The position numbers and the translations under genes are program-made. Positions 35,399 through 44,986 of a DNA stretch of 64,000 nucleotides are shown here, in pieces. The stretch is from Natrinema salaciae (GTDB lineage Archaea > Halobacteriota > Halobacteria > Halobacteriales > Natrialbaceae), in contig NZ_FOFD01000007.1 of NCBI RefSeq assembly GCF_900110865.1, positions 186,001 to 250,000 of the forward strand, written 5' to 3'. The notes beneath the pieces are model-generated. The model had not been told where the DNA came from and did not search any database. It worked only from the letters and a program-made list of their open reading frames with translations. Numbering within the stretch: the first letter of the stretch is position 1; each line of letters starts with the position of its first letter.

Positions 35399-38333
35399 CG
35401 GTCGGTGTTTCCGCGGCCGCATCGGTCGCGGCGTCGGTCTCGTGACTCGTCGCTGGCTCCGTCTCCGCGTCCGACACCGCCGGTAGCGTGACCGTGAACG
35501 TCGATCCCTCGCCGGGTTCGGAGTCGACGGCGATCTCGCCGTCGTGGCGCTCGACGATGCGTCGACAGAGCGCGAGCCCGATCCCGGTGCCGGCGTACTC
35601 CTCGTGACTGTGGAGTCGGTCGAACACCCGGAAGATGCGATCCGCGTCGTCCGGCTCGATCCCGATCCCCCGATCGCGAACTGAAACCGTCCATGTTGGC
35701 CCATCGTTCTCGGCGAATACGGATATACGTGGGGTTCCGTCACCTGAATAGGTAATCGCGTTGTCGACCAGGTTCTGGAACAGCTGCCGGAGCTGTCCGG
35801 GATCGGCGTGGACACGAGGCAGCGGGCCGACGTCGATCTCGGCGTCGGTCTCGTCGATCCGCACCTCGAGGTCGGCCAGCACGTCGTCCAGGACGGCCTC
35901 GCAGTCGACGGCGCGGAACGGATCGCCCTGCGTGTCGACGCGGGAGTAGTCGAGCAGCCCGTCGATCATCTCCTGCATCCGGTCGGCCCCGTCGACCGCG
36001 AACTCGATGAACTCCGCCCCGTCCTCGTCGAGGGCATCGGCGTACCGGCGCTCGACGAGCGTGAGATAGCTCGAAACCATCCGTAACGGCTCCTGCAGGT
36101 CGTGGGAGGCCGCGTAGGCGAACTGTTCCAACCGACGGTTGGACTCCTCGAGATCGTCGACCAGCCCCTCGAGCTGGCGCTGGTACTCCCGCTGATCGGT
36201 CACGTCCCGGCCGATTCCGGTCACGACGGGATCGCCGGCGGGGTTCTCGAGCGTCGACGCGACGAACTCGTAGGGGATCCCCGTCCCGTCTTTCGTCTGG
36301 ACCGTCGCTTCGACGCGCGTGCTCCCCGTCTCGAACGCCTCCGCGACCGCGGTCGCGATCCTGTTCGCGTCCGCCCCCTCGAAGAACTCGAGGGCGTGCA
36401 TCGACTCCATCTCGGCGTCGGTGTAGCCCGTCACGTCGGCGAGGGTCTCGTTCCATCGGTTGAGATCCCCCGTGTCGTCGAGCACGTAGAACACGTCGTC
36501 GACCGTGTCGAGCACGTCGTCGGTGTACTGCTTGAACCGCTCGAGGCGGGCCTCCCGCTCGCGCAGCTGGCGCTGTTTCCGCTTCGCCTCGGTGACGTCC
36601 TGGACCATGAGCATCCCGGCGAACACGTCGCCCCGGTCGTCTTCGACCGGGACCGCGTGCGCGTTCCACTCGCGGTCGTGCATGCTGAACTCGAACGAGC
36701 GGTGCTCGCCGGCGAGCGCGGCGTCGAAGTTCGTCTCGAACGTCTCGCGGGTCTCCCCGTCGTACCGTTCCCGTACCGTCTGCCCGACGAACTCCGAGAC
36801 GGAGAGATCGATCTCCGCCAGGATCTCCCCGCCGGCGAGCGTGTACGCCATGTCCGCGTCGAACAGCGCGACGATTCCGTTCGGGAAGTGCTCGACGAGC
36901 GTCCGGTATCGCCGCTCGCTCTCCTCGAGATCGCGCTGCCGGGCCTGTCGCTCGAGTTCGTAGCTGATCCACTGGGCCGCGAGTTCGACGAACGAGCGCT
37001 CCGCCGGCGTAAACGGTTCCGAACGGGGCGACGCGTCCTCGAAACAGAGGGTGCCGTACGGTTCGCCGTCGACGGTCACACGTCCACCGAGGTACGCGTC
37101 CAGCTCCCACTCCGCGTAGGCGTCCTCGTCGATGCCGTGCGCGAGCGGCGAGTCGGTGAACGCGAGCAGGTCGTCGGTCGCGACGGTCCGCTTACAGTAG
37201 GCGGTCGACAGCGACGCGACCGTTCCCGGCCGGAGCTCATCGTTCGGTCCGCTCGCGTGTGTCACCTCGAAGCGATCGGCGTCCTCGTCGATCCGGGCCA
37301 GAAAGCCGCCCTCGAGCCGGAGTCGGTCCCGCCCGAGCGCGAGCAGGTCGTCGATCTTCTCGTCGAACGTCCGCTCGCTGTCGGCGGTGATCGCGTAGAG
37401 GCGCTGCAAGGTGCGATTGGTCGCCGCCAGTTCCCGCTCGGTTCCCGTTCGATTCGTTCCGTCCCGGAAGATGACCGACAGCCCCGTCTCCGAGGGGGAG
37501 GCGTGGACGTCGTACCACGCCTCGAGTGGCGGGACGGACGCGTCGAAGCTCGTCGGCTCCTGCGTGACCATCGCCCGCCGGCACTCCGTCTCGAACGTCG
37601 AGCCGACCGCGGCCGGAAACGCCTCCCAGAGGGGCTCGCCGACCAGCCCCTCGTCGTCGGGATCGAGCAGCGCCCGCGCCCGCTCGTTGACGTACGTCAC
37701 GGTCCACTCCGCATCCAGTCCCAGGAAGCCGTCCGCAACCCGGTCGAACGACGGCTCGACGATGCCGTCCGTGACCGCGCCGGCCGCCGGACCGCGCTGC
37801 CCTGCCCGATGGTTCTCGACCGCCGCTGCGAGGAGGTCCGCGACGCTCGCGACGAAATCGAGCTCGCGGTCGGTGACCTCTCGGTCCGTCCCGCGGACGT
37901 CGAGCGTCCCCCACGGCTCGGTCGGCGCGTCGATCGCGGCGGCGATTCCCCCGGCCCCGCCGCCGTCGGCGAGCGAACCGCGGTCGGCGGAATCGGGTGC
38001 TCGGTCGGCGCGCCCGAGGTCCGTCACGATCGGGTCCGCGGACTCGAGGACGGCGTCGACCCACGAATCGGCGTCGGTCGGCACGGTGACCGACCCGACG
38101 GCGTCGTCGCGCCACCCGGCGTCCGCACGCAACACCGCTGCGTCGCCGTCGGGCCGGAGTTCGAAGACCGAACAGGCGTCGGCCTCGAGCACGTCCCGGA
38201 CGGTCGCGGCCGCGTCGGTCAACAGCCGGTCGAGGTCGCTCGACTCGAGGGCCAGCTGGCCGAGATCCGCGACGGCCTCCTGATATCGAACGCGGGAACG
38301 GAGAGAGTCTGACGAAGAGTCGGCGGCAGCCAT
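35391..38333 (-). CDS. GAF/PAS sensor histidine kinase
   Basis: A soluble kinase of 980 residues, first in a three-gene phosphorelay operon. Domains in order: GAF (about 15-180), PAS (195-305), GAF (320-480), PAS (485-600), PAS (605-725), HisKA with His744 ([13 protein letters not shown]) and HATPase ([22 protein letters not shown]) to about 955. The ATG at 38333 ([13 protein letters not shown]) is supported by a TATA-like element near 38362-38368. The kinase core is closely similar to that of the membrane kinase at 13881-15134. No membrane segment is present. Confidence 0.9.
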   Translation of the reverse strand: MAAADSSSDSLRSRVRYQEAVADLGQLALESSDLDRLLTDAAATVRDVLEADACSVFELRPDGDAAVLRADAGWRDDAVGSVTVPTDADSWVDAVLESADPIVTDLGRADRAPDSADRGSLADGGGAGGIAAAIDAPTEPWGTLDVRGTDREVTDRELDFVASVADLLAAAVENHRAGQRGPAAGAVTDGIVEPSFDRVADGFLGLDAEWTVTYVNERARALLDPDDEGLVGEPLWEAFPAAVGSTFETECRRAMVTQEPTSFDASVPPLEAWYDVHASPSETGLSVIFRDGTNRTGTERELAATNRTLQRLYAITADSERTFDEKIDDLLALGRDRLRLEGGFLARIDEDADRFEVTHASGPNDELRPGTVASLSTAYCKRTVATDDLLAFTDSPLAHGIDEDAYAEWELDAYLGGRVTVDGEPYGTLCFEDASPRSEPFTPAERSFVELAAQWISYELERQARQRDLEESERRYRTLVEHFPNGIVALFDADMAYTLAGGEILAEIDLSVSEFVGQTVRERYDGETRETFETNFDAALAGEHRSFEFSMHDREWNAHAVPVEDDRGDVFAGMLMVQDVTEAKRKQRQLREREARLERFKQYTDDVLDTVDDVFYVLDDTGDLNRWNETLADVTGYTDAEMESMHALEFFEGADANRIATAVAEAFETGSTRVEATVQTKDGTGIPYEFVASTLENPAGDPVVTGIGRDVTDQREYQRQLEGLVDDLEESNRRLEQFAYAASHDLQEPLRMVSSYLTLVERRYADALDEDGAEFIEFAVDGADRMQEMIDGLLDYSRVDTQGDPFRAVDCEAVLDDVLADLEVRIDETDAEIDVGPLPRVHADPGQLRQLFQNLVDNAITYSGDGTPRISVFAENDGPTWTVSVRDRGIGIEPDDADRIFRVFDRLHSHEEYAGTGIGLALCRRIVERHDGEIAVDSEPGEGSTFTVTLPAVSDAETEPATSHETDAATDAAAETPTDE

Positions 38334-38444
38334 AGTACCGTCTAAAAGATCGGCGATCGGTGTAAAGCTAGCGTTCAACCGTCTGTCACGACACACTGTC
38401 AGCGCAGCGTACCGGTTGCGAGACGGGAGCCGCGCCGGCGGCCG

Positions 38445-40646
38445 TCAGTCGGTGAACGTCGACAGCCGAACCGTCCGTCCGTCGCGCAGCGACCGCCGAA
38501 TCCGTGCGCGATCCCAGCCCAGCGGCGACACGACGCTCTCGCAGGCGCGGACGAGCAGCGTCGCGTAGTAGTCGGCGTCGTACCCGCGTGGCTCCTCGAG
38601 CAGGAGTCGGACGCGCTCGGGGCCGCGGGCGTCGTCGTCGACGACGACGTACTCCACCGACTGTCCGGGATGGCGGTCGATCCCTCGGCGCTCGTATCGC
38701 CGGAGCGCCGCCGTCGTGTGCGTCCGCTGGTAGTACGCTCCGAGGGGCTTCGAGACGCGTTTCGTGATCGCGAGGGCGGTCGGCTCGACCGCCCCCGATC
38801 GGAGGTCGGTCAGTCGCCGGCCGAGGACGTCGCAGACGGCCTCGGGATCGCGCTCGCGGTCGAGCGCCTCGACGAACGCGCGCTGGCTGTCCGCGACGAA
38901 CGCCGGCGTCTGCCGCTGGCGCAGTTCGATGCCGCGGAACGTGTACCCGCCGTCGGCGCGCTTGCCGAAGTACTTCGTGAGCGCGCCCGCCGATGCGGTC
39001 GCTCCCGCCGGATTCGTGTCGGCGACAGCGCTGCCGACGGCGTCCCGCAACGGGACGAAACACACCCACTCGTAGCTGCCGTCGTGCTCGAGCGGAACGC
39101 CGACGGCCTCGGAAACCTCACCGATCACGTCCGCGAGCGGCTCCGGCTCGTCGACCCGCGGCGTCACCCAGAGGCTGTCGACGATCCCGTGGACGATCCG
39201 CCACCCCGCGTCCTCGAGCCGGCGTTTGGCCGTCAGGGCGATCTCGCGAGCGTAGGCGTTGATCGCCTCGTGGCACTCGATTCGGCCGAACGTGGCGTTG
39301 CGATATCCCTGGTACCCGAACGAGGAAACGAGCACCCACTTGATCGCGCCCGACTCGGCACGGAGCCGGGCGGCCGCCGGTTCGGGCGGATCGGCCTCGA
39401 GTCGGCGTTTGATGGCCGCGCGATCGGCGATCAGCGGCTCGAGGACGGCCGGGAGGAACCCGTCGGCGTCGCAAATCTCGTACTCGAGTTCGGGGACGCG
39501 GCGGCTGCCGACGGCGTCCTCGCCCGTTCCGTCGCCCGAGTCGCAGTCGCAGCCGACCGTCTCCGGACTCACGTTTCGTTCGCAGATGAGCCGCGGATAC
39601 AGCGAGGCGAAATCGATCTCGTGGACGTCCGCGTGGAAGCCGACCACGGGCGCGAACGTGAACCCGCCGCGGTCGGCCGCGTGCAGCGTCTCGACGTCGG
39701 TGAACCGCTCGGGCTCCCACTTGTTCCACGGGGCGAGCACGCCCCGTTCCCGACGTGCGAGCCGAACCTGTCGCGACGTCAGTAGCGTCCCGATGCTCCC
39801 CCACGCGGCCTCCTGCAACGGGCGGCCGGTCCGCTCGACCATGTAGCGAATCCCCGCCAGCCCCGACTGGTGCCAGAGGAAGCTGTTCGACGCGTCGACG
39901 ATCGCCCGCCCCGGCACCCGATACCGCGCCGGCGAGTGGCCCACTCGCCCGTCACTCGCGTAGGTGTTCTCGCTCGCCAACTGCGTCCACCCCGGCCGCC
40001 GACCGAGGTGCCAGTCTGCCAGTCCCAGCGCCGCGGCCCGTCGCTCGAGCAGCGGGACGAGGGCGGCGTGGCTCACCGCGAGGACATCCGGGTCCCGCCG
40101 CTCGAGTCGCCGCCGGAGCGTCCGAAGCGTTCGCGCCGCATCACCGTCGACGGACTCGCCCGCGATCGAAAGCGCCGCGACGTCGCCGTCGGCCAGCGCG
40201 GCCTCGTCGAGTTCGAGCCGGAGCGTCCGGAGTTCGCGGGCCGGCGTGGGATCGATCCCGCGGTCGAGGCAGTACCGAAAGCCCGGCGCGAGATCCGCGT
40301 CGAACAGCCGGAACGTTCCGGGGGCGTGGCTCTCGCGCTCGTGGACGCCCCGAACGTCGCGGGCCAGCGACCGACACTCGCCGACGCGCTCGAGGTCGAC
40401 GCGCAGCACGCGGGACCGCTCGCCGGCGTGGGCCTCGTGGAGGCTGGTCGCCCACCGCTCGAGCCGCGTCGCCGTGACTTTGGGGTCCGTCTCGAGGCGC
40501 TCGCGCAGGTCCGCCAGCGCGTCGTCCGGGCCGGCGACGAACAGCGACGGCGCGTAGTCCGCGACGGTCGTCGGCTCGGCGCTCTCGTCGGTCAGCGACC
40601 ACTCTCGGACGAGCCCGTCCTCGAATTCGAACGCGTACGGACTCAT
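38445..40646 (-). CDS. Degenerate B-family DNA polymerase (PolB2-like)
   Basis: A 733-residue B-family polymerase homologue. Motif A is EIDFASLYPRLI with Asp345. Motif B is altered (AIKWVLVSSFGYQG from Lys436). Motif C reads HGIVDS at 486-491 instead of Y-G-D-T-D-S, so the first Asp is replaced by Ile and only Asp490 remains. The exonuclease region has lost its acidic motifs; for example the N-x3-FD motif corresponds to SHAALVP near 192-198. Family members may retain weak or translesion synthesis, because the second motif C Asp is the key metal ligand. Its ATG overlaps the upstream small gene by 4 bp, in an operon with a degenerate RecA-like protein. Confidence 0.85.
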   Translation of the reverse strand: MSPYAFEFEDGLVREWSLTDESAEPTTVADYAPSLFVAGPDDALADLRERLETDPKVTATRLERWATSLHEAHAGERSRVLRVDLERVGECRSLARDVRGVHERESHAPGTFRLFDADLAPGFRYCLDRGIDPTPARELRTLRLELDEAALADGDVAALSIAGESVDGDAARTLRTLRRRLERRDPDVLAVSHAALVPLLERRAAALGLADWHLGRRPGWTQLASENTYASDGRVGHSPARYRVPGRAIVDASNSFLWHQSGLAGIRYMVERTGRPLQEAAWGSIGTLLTSRQVRLARRERGVLAPWNKWEPERFTDVETLHAADRGGFTFAPVVGFHADVHEIDFASLYPRLICERNVSPETVGCDCDSGDGTGEDAVGSRRVPELEYEICDADGFLPAVLEPLIADRAAIKRRLEADPPEPAAARLRAESGAIKWVLVSSFGYQGYRNATFGRIECHEAINAYAREIALTAKRRLEDAGWRIVHGIVDSLWVTPRVDEPEPLADVIGEVSEAVGVPLEHDGSYEWVCFVPLRDAVGSAVADTNPAGATASAGALTKYFGKRADGGYTFRGIELRQRQTPAFVADSQRAFVEALDRERDPEAVCDVLGRRLTDLRSGAVEPTALAITKRVSKPLGAYYQRTHTTAALRRYERRGIDRHPGQSVEYVVVDDDARGPERVRLLLEEPRGYDADYYATLLVRACESVVSPLGWDRARIRRSLRDGRTVRLSTFTD

Positions 40647-40987
40647 CGCGCGTGATCCTCCTCGCCGCCCGCACTCCCGTGGTCGCCACCGTCGGACGGG
40701 CGGGGACGGCCGTCACTCACGGCGGTCACGTCGTCGATCTCGCGGGCCGCGCGCTCCTCGCGCAGCCGCCGCAGTTCGACCTCGTGAGCGAGCAACAGCG
40801 ACAGCAGGAGGGCTCGTTCGGGGTCCGGCTGATTGGCGTACCCCGCCGCGTCGGCGAACGACCGCGCCCGGTCGAACAGCCGGTCGAAGTCGTCCTGGTG
40901 CGCCCGGCGGAGCGCCCGTCGCATCGGCTCCCACTCGGACTCGAGCCGCCGGAGGGCGTCGCGGTAGGTCGGGTTCGTTCGCCCCAT
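40643..40987 (-). CDS. Small helical protein of the PolB/RecA-like operon
   Basis: A 114-residue charged, mostly helical protein (RRLESEWEPMRRALRRAHQD, then FDRLFDRARSFADAAGYAN and LLLSLLLAHEVELRRLREE) with a disordered acidic tail. No recognised domain. The ATG at 40987 touches the RecA-like gene's stop (TGATG), and its own stop overlaps the polymerase start. Strict coupling to both neighbours suggests a bridging or loading subunit, which is an inference. Confidence 0.75.
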   Translation of the reverse strand: MGRTNPTYRDALRRLESEWEPMRRALRRAHQDDFDRLFDRARSFADAAGYANQPDPERALLLSLLLAHEVELRRLREERAAREIDDVTAVSDGRPRPSDGGDHGSAGGEEDHAR

Positions 40988-41664
40988 CAGCCCTGCACCT
41001 CGAGGAGACCCCGATCGTGGGCGGCGACGACGGGATCGACCGCGTCGACTGCCCCGCAGATGTCGACCCAGTAGGGAATCGTCGTCTGCCAGTCGGTCCC
41101 GTGCCAGTATCCCGCGGTCGCGTCCCCGTCGCCTGCACGCTCGAGCCGAAGCCCTTCGCGCGTGCGAACGCACTCGAGGACGGTGTCGGCGTAGTCGGCG
41201 GCCGGTCCCGAATCGGCCGCGGTATCGCCGTCGCCGGTCGTCGTGAGCAGAACCGGACAGCCCAGAACCCGCCCCAGTTCGGCGAGGACCTCGAGACTCG
41301 CGATCAGCAGCGTCTCGCGCTCCCAGCACGCGAGGTCGTCGTCCCGGTAGAGGGACGCGACGTTCGGCGCGACGAGCAGGGTCGTCGCCGGCTCCGCCCG
41401 CCGGGCGACGTCGCGCACCAGCGAATGGTGCTGGTACGCGGTGAACGCCCGCGCGATCCGCAGGCGCTCGAGGGTTCGCCGGCTCCCCGCGCACTCGTAC
41501 AGGGCGTGGGTCGACGCCGCCGCCCGCGCGTCGATCCAGTAGGCCGCCCCGCCGGCGTCCGCTCCGGCCGTCAGGTGCTCACAGACCAGCCGGTGGACGA
41601 TCTCCGATCGCGGCGACGGCACGTTCAGCAGCGTGGTTCCGGGCTCGAGTTCGAACTGATGCAT
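40987..41664 (-). CDS. RecA-superfamily-like protein without Walker motifs
   Basis: A 225-residue protein that I read as a degenerate RecA/RadA-type ATPase domain. The P-loop position reads PGTTLLNVPSPRSE without Lys, and the Walker B-like strand reads TTLLVAPN without the Asp. RecA-like landmarks remain: RLRIARAFTAYQHH, resembling the NVRVARAFNTDHQ region, and LGCPVLLTTTGDG. A TATA-like CTTATGG at about 41688-41694 supports a leaderless start at the ATG at 41664. It heads the operon with the small helical protein and the polymerase, reminiscent of bacterial ImuA with translesion polymerases. The RecA assignment is moderately certain. Confidence 0.65.
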   Translation of the reverse strand: MHQFELEPGTTLLNVPSPRSEIVHRLVCEHLTAGADAGGAAYWIDARAAASTHALYECAGSRRTLERLRIARAFTAYQHHSLVRDVARRAEPATTLLVAPNVASLYRDDDLACWERETLLIASLEVLAELGRVLGCPVLLTTTGDGDTAADSGPAADYADTVLECVRTREGLRLERAGDGDATAGYWHGTDWQTTIPYWVDICGAVDAVDPVVAAHDRGLLEVQG

Positions 41665-41811
41665 AGGCGATCTCTCGAGCGATCGAGCCATAAGCGACGG
41701 AACCCGGTTTCCGACAGTTCCGAAACAGGCTCGACTGCCCGTACCGGTCGCGACGGCGGTTCTCGAGCGCCGATTCGGTTTCCGACGGGGATTCCGAAAC
41801 GAGCGCGGCCG

Positions 41812-42672
41812 TCACTCCGTGGCTCGGATTCGGATCGCGATCCCGTCCGGGTCCGCGACCTCGATGCCGCCGTCGACGTCGCCGACTGCCGCCTCGCTCC
41901 CGCGCAGTCGCTCCCGGACGGTCTCCACCGCCGCCGGCTCCGGAACGACCAGTTCGAACCACGCCAGTCCCAGCCCGTCCGCCGGCGTCGACCGCTCGTT
42001 CCAGACGTTCGCCCCGACGTGGTGGTGGTAGTCGCCCGCCGCGAAGAAGAGCGCACCCGGCGCGTACGACATCGTCACGTCGAGTCCCAGCGTCTCCGCG
42101 TAGAACTCCCGGGTCGCCTCGAGCGAGGATACCTCGAGGTGGACGTGGCCGACGGTCGTCCCGTCGGGGACCAGTTGCGGACCCGTCGGCGTCGGATCGG
42201 CCGCCGCGGTCGCGAGATCGGCGAGGGCCAGCGGCCCGCCGGTCGCTCGAACGGATCCGTCGTCGGTCCGCGGCCACGCACCCCGTGGTCGGTCGCGATA
42301 GATTTCGACGCCGTTCCCCTCGGGGTCCGTACAGTAGAGCGCCTCGCTGATCCCGTGATCGGAGGCCCCGTCGAGCGTCCACCCGTCGCGAACCCGCTCG
42401 AGCGCGGCCCCGAGCGCCCCGCGCGACGGAACCCTGAACGCGGTGTGGTAGAGTCCCGTTTCCCGCTCCCCACGCGGGTCGGCGTCCGAGTCCTCGAGCG
42501 CCACGAGTAACGGGGTTTCGCCGGCCCCGAGCGTCGCGCTCGCCCCGTCGCGGTCCAGTACGCGGAGACCGACGACGTCGCGATAGAAGGCGATCGTCGC
42601 CGCGGAATCGGCGACGCGAAGCGCGGTCCGACCGGGGCGAGTGTCGTCCGGGAGCGCCGGCGCTCGGCTCAT
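41812..42672 (-). CDS. VOC family protein (catechol 2,3-dioxygenase CatE-like)
   Basis: A 286-residue protein of two tandem vicinal-oxygen-chelate domains. The first is RTALRVADSAATIAFYRDVV with GLYHTAFRVP, and YCTDPEGNGVEIY at its end. The second is VGHVHLEVSSLEATREFYAE with GDYHHHVGANVW. The metal ligands His and Glu are present (HVHLEV, HHHVG, and E in the final strand). CatE-like extradiol dioxygenases or hydrolases have this layout; the actual substrate is unknown. Confidence 0.85.
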   Translation of the reverse strand: MSRAPALPDDTRPGRTALRVADSAATIAFYRDVVGLRVLDRDGASATLGAGETPLLVALEDSDADPRGERETGLYHTAFRVPSRGALGAALERVRDGWTLDGASDHGISEALYCTDPEGNGVEIYRDRPRGAWPRTDDGSVRATGGPLALADLATAAADPTPTGPQLVPDGTTVGHVHLEVSSLEATREFYAETLGLDVTMSYAPGALFFAAGDYHHHVGANVWNERSTPADGLGLAWFELVVPEPAAVETVRERLRGSEAAVGDVDGGIEVADPDGIAIRIRATE

Positions 42673-42771
42673 ACGTCCCGTATGGGGGCGAGCCGGGTAA
42701 GTGGCTCTTTCGGCCGGCGCGGGACGTGACCGACGGCGGTCCGTGGTCGGAGGTCGGAGACCGCAGACCGC

Positions 42772-43800
42772 TTAGCGGTCGTCGCCGGCCTCGTCGTCGC
42801 CGTCGACGAGCCGATAGGTCCGACCCCGACGCTCGCCGACGGCCTCGATCAGGTCGTAGTGGACCATCTTCGTCAGGTAGTTGCGCAGCGTGCGGTTCGT
42901 CTTCGGCTCCTCGACCCGGCGCTCGTACTCCGCGTAGAGGTCCCCCGGCTCGATCTCGCCGGCGTCGGCGATCACGTCGTACAGCACCCGCTGGTGTTCG
43001 ATCAGCCCCTCGACGGTCTTCCGACGGATCGCCGTCCGCGCGTCCGGAATCGCCGCCTCGAGCGCGCTGTCGGTGATCGCACCCAGCCCCTCTCGCTCCG
43101 CGCGGCGGGCGGCCGACCGGAGGATGCCGATGCCCACGCGGGCGTCCCCCGACGCGGCGTCGGCGATCGTCCGCAGCTGCGAGTCGGTCACGACGCCCGG
43201 CTCGAGGGCCTTCGACGCGCGCTCGGCGAGGATCGCCGCGAGCTCGTCGGTGCCGTAGCGGTCGAACCGGACGCGGGTGCCGGCGTGGAGCCGCGAGCGT
43301 ACCCGGTCGTCGAAGCTGGCGAACAGCTCCTCCTCGCGATTGGCGATCAACACCGGCGAGACGTGTGACAGCCGGTGGAGGTCGTACAGCGCGGCCGTCT
43401 CCTCCAGCTGGTCGACCTCGTCCAGAATGACGACGATCGGCCCCCCGTCAGCCCGGGAGAGCCGCTCGAACAGCTCGTCTTTCGGCGTCGACCGGTGGAC
43501 GTCGACCGTCCGATCGACCGCCTCGAGAACGCTGTAGAGCACGCGAAACCGCGTGTACTCCTGCCAGCAGTTCACGTACGCGACGCGAACCGTCGGCTCC
43601 TGTTCGCGCAGCTGGCCGAGCGTGTACCGGGCGATGCAGGTCTTCCCGACCCCGGTCGGCCCGAACAGGAAGGCCGGGTCCGGCCGCCCCTCGTACAGCA
43701 GCGGCTCGAGGCTCTCCGAGAGGAGGTTCACCTCGTCGTGGCGGTGGACCACCTCGCCGGGGACGAAATCCTCGCGCAGGACGCGGCCGTCGACGATCAC
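42772..43800 (-). CDS. Orc1/Cdc6 family replication initiation protein
   Basis: An AAA+ ATPase of 342 residues. Walker A is GPTGVGKT (47-54), Walker B is VVILDEVDQL, sensor 1 is VLIANREE, sensor 2 lies in the GDARVGIGILR region, and a C-terminal winged helix (about 270-335) follows. Cdc6/Orc1 proteins bind origin repeats and load MCM. Haloarchaea carry many paralogues, some outside active origins. The GTG at 43800 is chosen because a TTTATTA box at about 43825-43832 lies 26 bp upstream; longer readings of the frame have no promoter support. I found no origin recognition boxes in the flanking DNA. Confidence 0.9.
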   Translation of the reverse strand: MIVDGRVLREDFVPGEVVHRHDEVNLLSESLEPLLYEGRPDPAFLFGPTGVGKTCIARYTLGQLREQEPTVRVAYVNCWQEYTRFRVLYSVLEAVDRTVDVHRSTPKDELFERLSRADGGPIVVILDEVDQLEETAALYDLHRLSHVSPVLIANREEELFASFDDRVRSRLHAGTRVRFDRYGTDELAAILAERASKALEPGVVTDSQLRTIADAASGDARVGIGILRSAARRAEREGLGAITDSALEAAIPDARTAIRRKTVEGLIEHQRVLYDVIADAGEIEPGDLYAEYERRVEEPKTNRTLRNYLTKMVHYDLIEAVGERRGRTYRLVDGDDEAGDDR

Positions 43801-44986
43801 ACCGGACCGGTTCGTCCTCGACGCTAATAAACGACGCCGGGCCGGTTCCGAAACTTCCGAAACGCGACCGGACTCGAGTTCGAACGCGAACCCGACGATA
43901 CCAGCGACGGCTCGTCGCCGACGATTTAGTATCGCTGTATTTGGTTTATTGTGCCGTTCAGGCGGTTTCAGTCGGGCCACAGACGACGAGACGAACGGCA
44001 CGTTCTCGGAGCGAACGCCACGGCAACCCGCCCGAACGGAATCGAAGCACCGGCGACCGTCGTGGACCGGGACGCCGACACGTCGGTTGGACGACGAATT
44101 TCGGGCGTCGCTCCCGACCCCTCGAGCGGTCGGTCACCGCCACGGTCGGCCGCACACTGACTCGAGCCCGGCCGGCCGCGAGGGCAGCCCGTCGGTCCTC
44201 GAATTGCCAGTCGTGGCCGTCGGCCGACCTGTCGATCGTCGTCGACCCAGTACAGAGTCGACGCGTCACGCCCGGACGACCGGCTCGGAGTCTGCTGCCG
44301 GCGAGGTGGACCCGCGATGGCTTCCTCCGGGTGCGTCGCTCCAGGAATCGACCGATCCGGTACGGCGAGCTCGTCGTTCACCGGTGATTCCATCGCGATC
44401 ATCTCGAGGGGGCAAGTACCGGCCATCACCCCGGGTTCGCGGGAGGGAATCCACCGTTCGCCGACCCGTGTGCGCCTCCTCGAGCGACCGAACTGCCGAC
44501 CGCGGGTACGGACCCGATGGGAGATACCGAGAAATCGTAGACGAGAGCGGACGAACGGGGAATGCCAGCGTTGCGAGGGTCGCCGTCGCGGGTAGCCGTT
44601 ACTCCCGGCCCATCGTGTCACGGTTCGGACGACGGCCAGCGAGGCCGGCCGAGTGGTGCTCGTCGTGAGACCGAACGCGCTCGTGATTCCGCGGATGGGT
44701 GACGCCGGGAATCGACGGCTTCCGTCCCGACCGGTTCGAGTCGTCGGTCGATCGTCGAACCGACTCAATGAACCACATACCGATATACCAATCCCGTTTC
44801 GGTGCGCCGCTCCCGTCCGACGGGAGCGGGCCGCGGCGCTAAGCGGATATTGGCCCGACGGACCGGGTGTCACCGCTGCTCGAAACGGTTCGGGGCTGCA
44901 GCTAATCGGTCGCTTCGCTGCGGCCGGCGACGGCCGGTGGGCGATACGGGTCGCATACTAATGGCGGCAGTCGGTGGGCTGTGCGT
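43801..44986. other. 1.2-kb stretch without a convincing gene
   Basis: All long frames here are Arg- and Ser-rich and lack the G/C third-position bias of real genes. An AT-rich patch with TATA-like elements lies at 43923-43952, a promoter-like ATACTA at 44955-44961 serves the GNAT gene, and a 23-bp hairpin sits at 44807-44829. No G-rich origin boxes were seen. It may hold an unrecognised RNA or decayed genes. Confidence 0.5.
44807..44829. repeat. 23-bp perfect inverted repeat
   Basis: CCGCTCCCGTC and GACGGGAGCGG are separated by one base, an 11-bp perfect inverted repeat about 160 bp upstream of the GNAT gene in otherwise gene-free DNA. It could be an operator or the stem of a transcribed structure. 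Confidence 0.5.

Noticed and set aside
36102-38312. 736-residue plus-strand frame
   Set aside because: Antisense shadow of the GAF/PAS kinase; no conserved domain.
43968-44873. 301-residue minus-strand frame including MAGTCPLEMIAMESPVNDEL
   Set aside because: The third-position G/C bias is weak, the composition is dominated by Arg and Ser, and there is no recognisable motif.
43801-44986. Replication origin next to the Orc1/Cdc6 gene
   Set aside because: I looked for G-rich origin recognition boxes in repeated, inverted arrangement and saw none; the hairpin alone is not enough.
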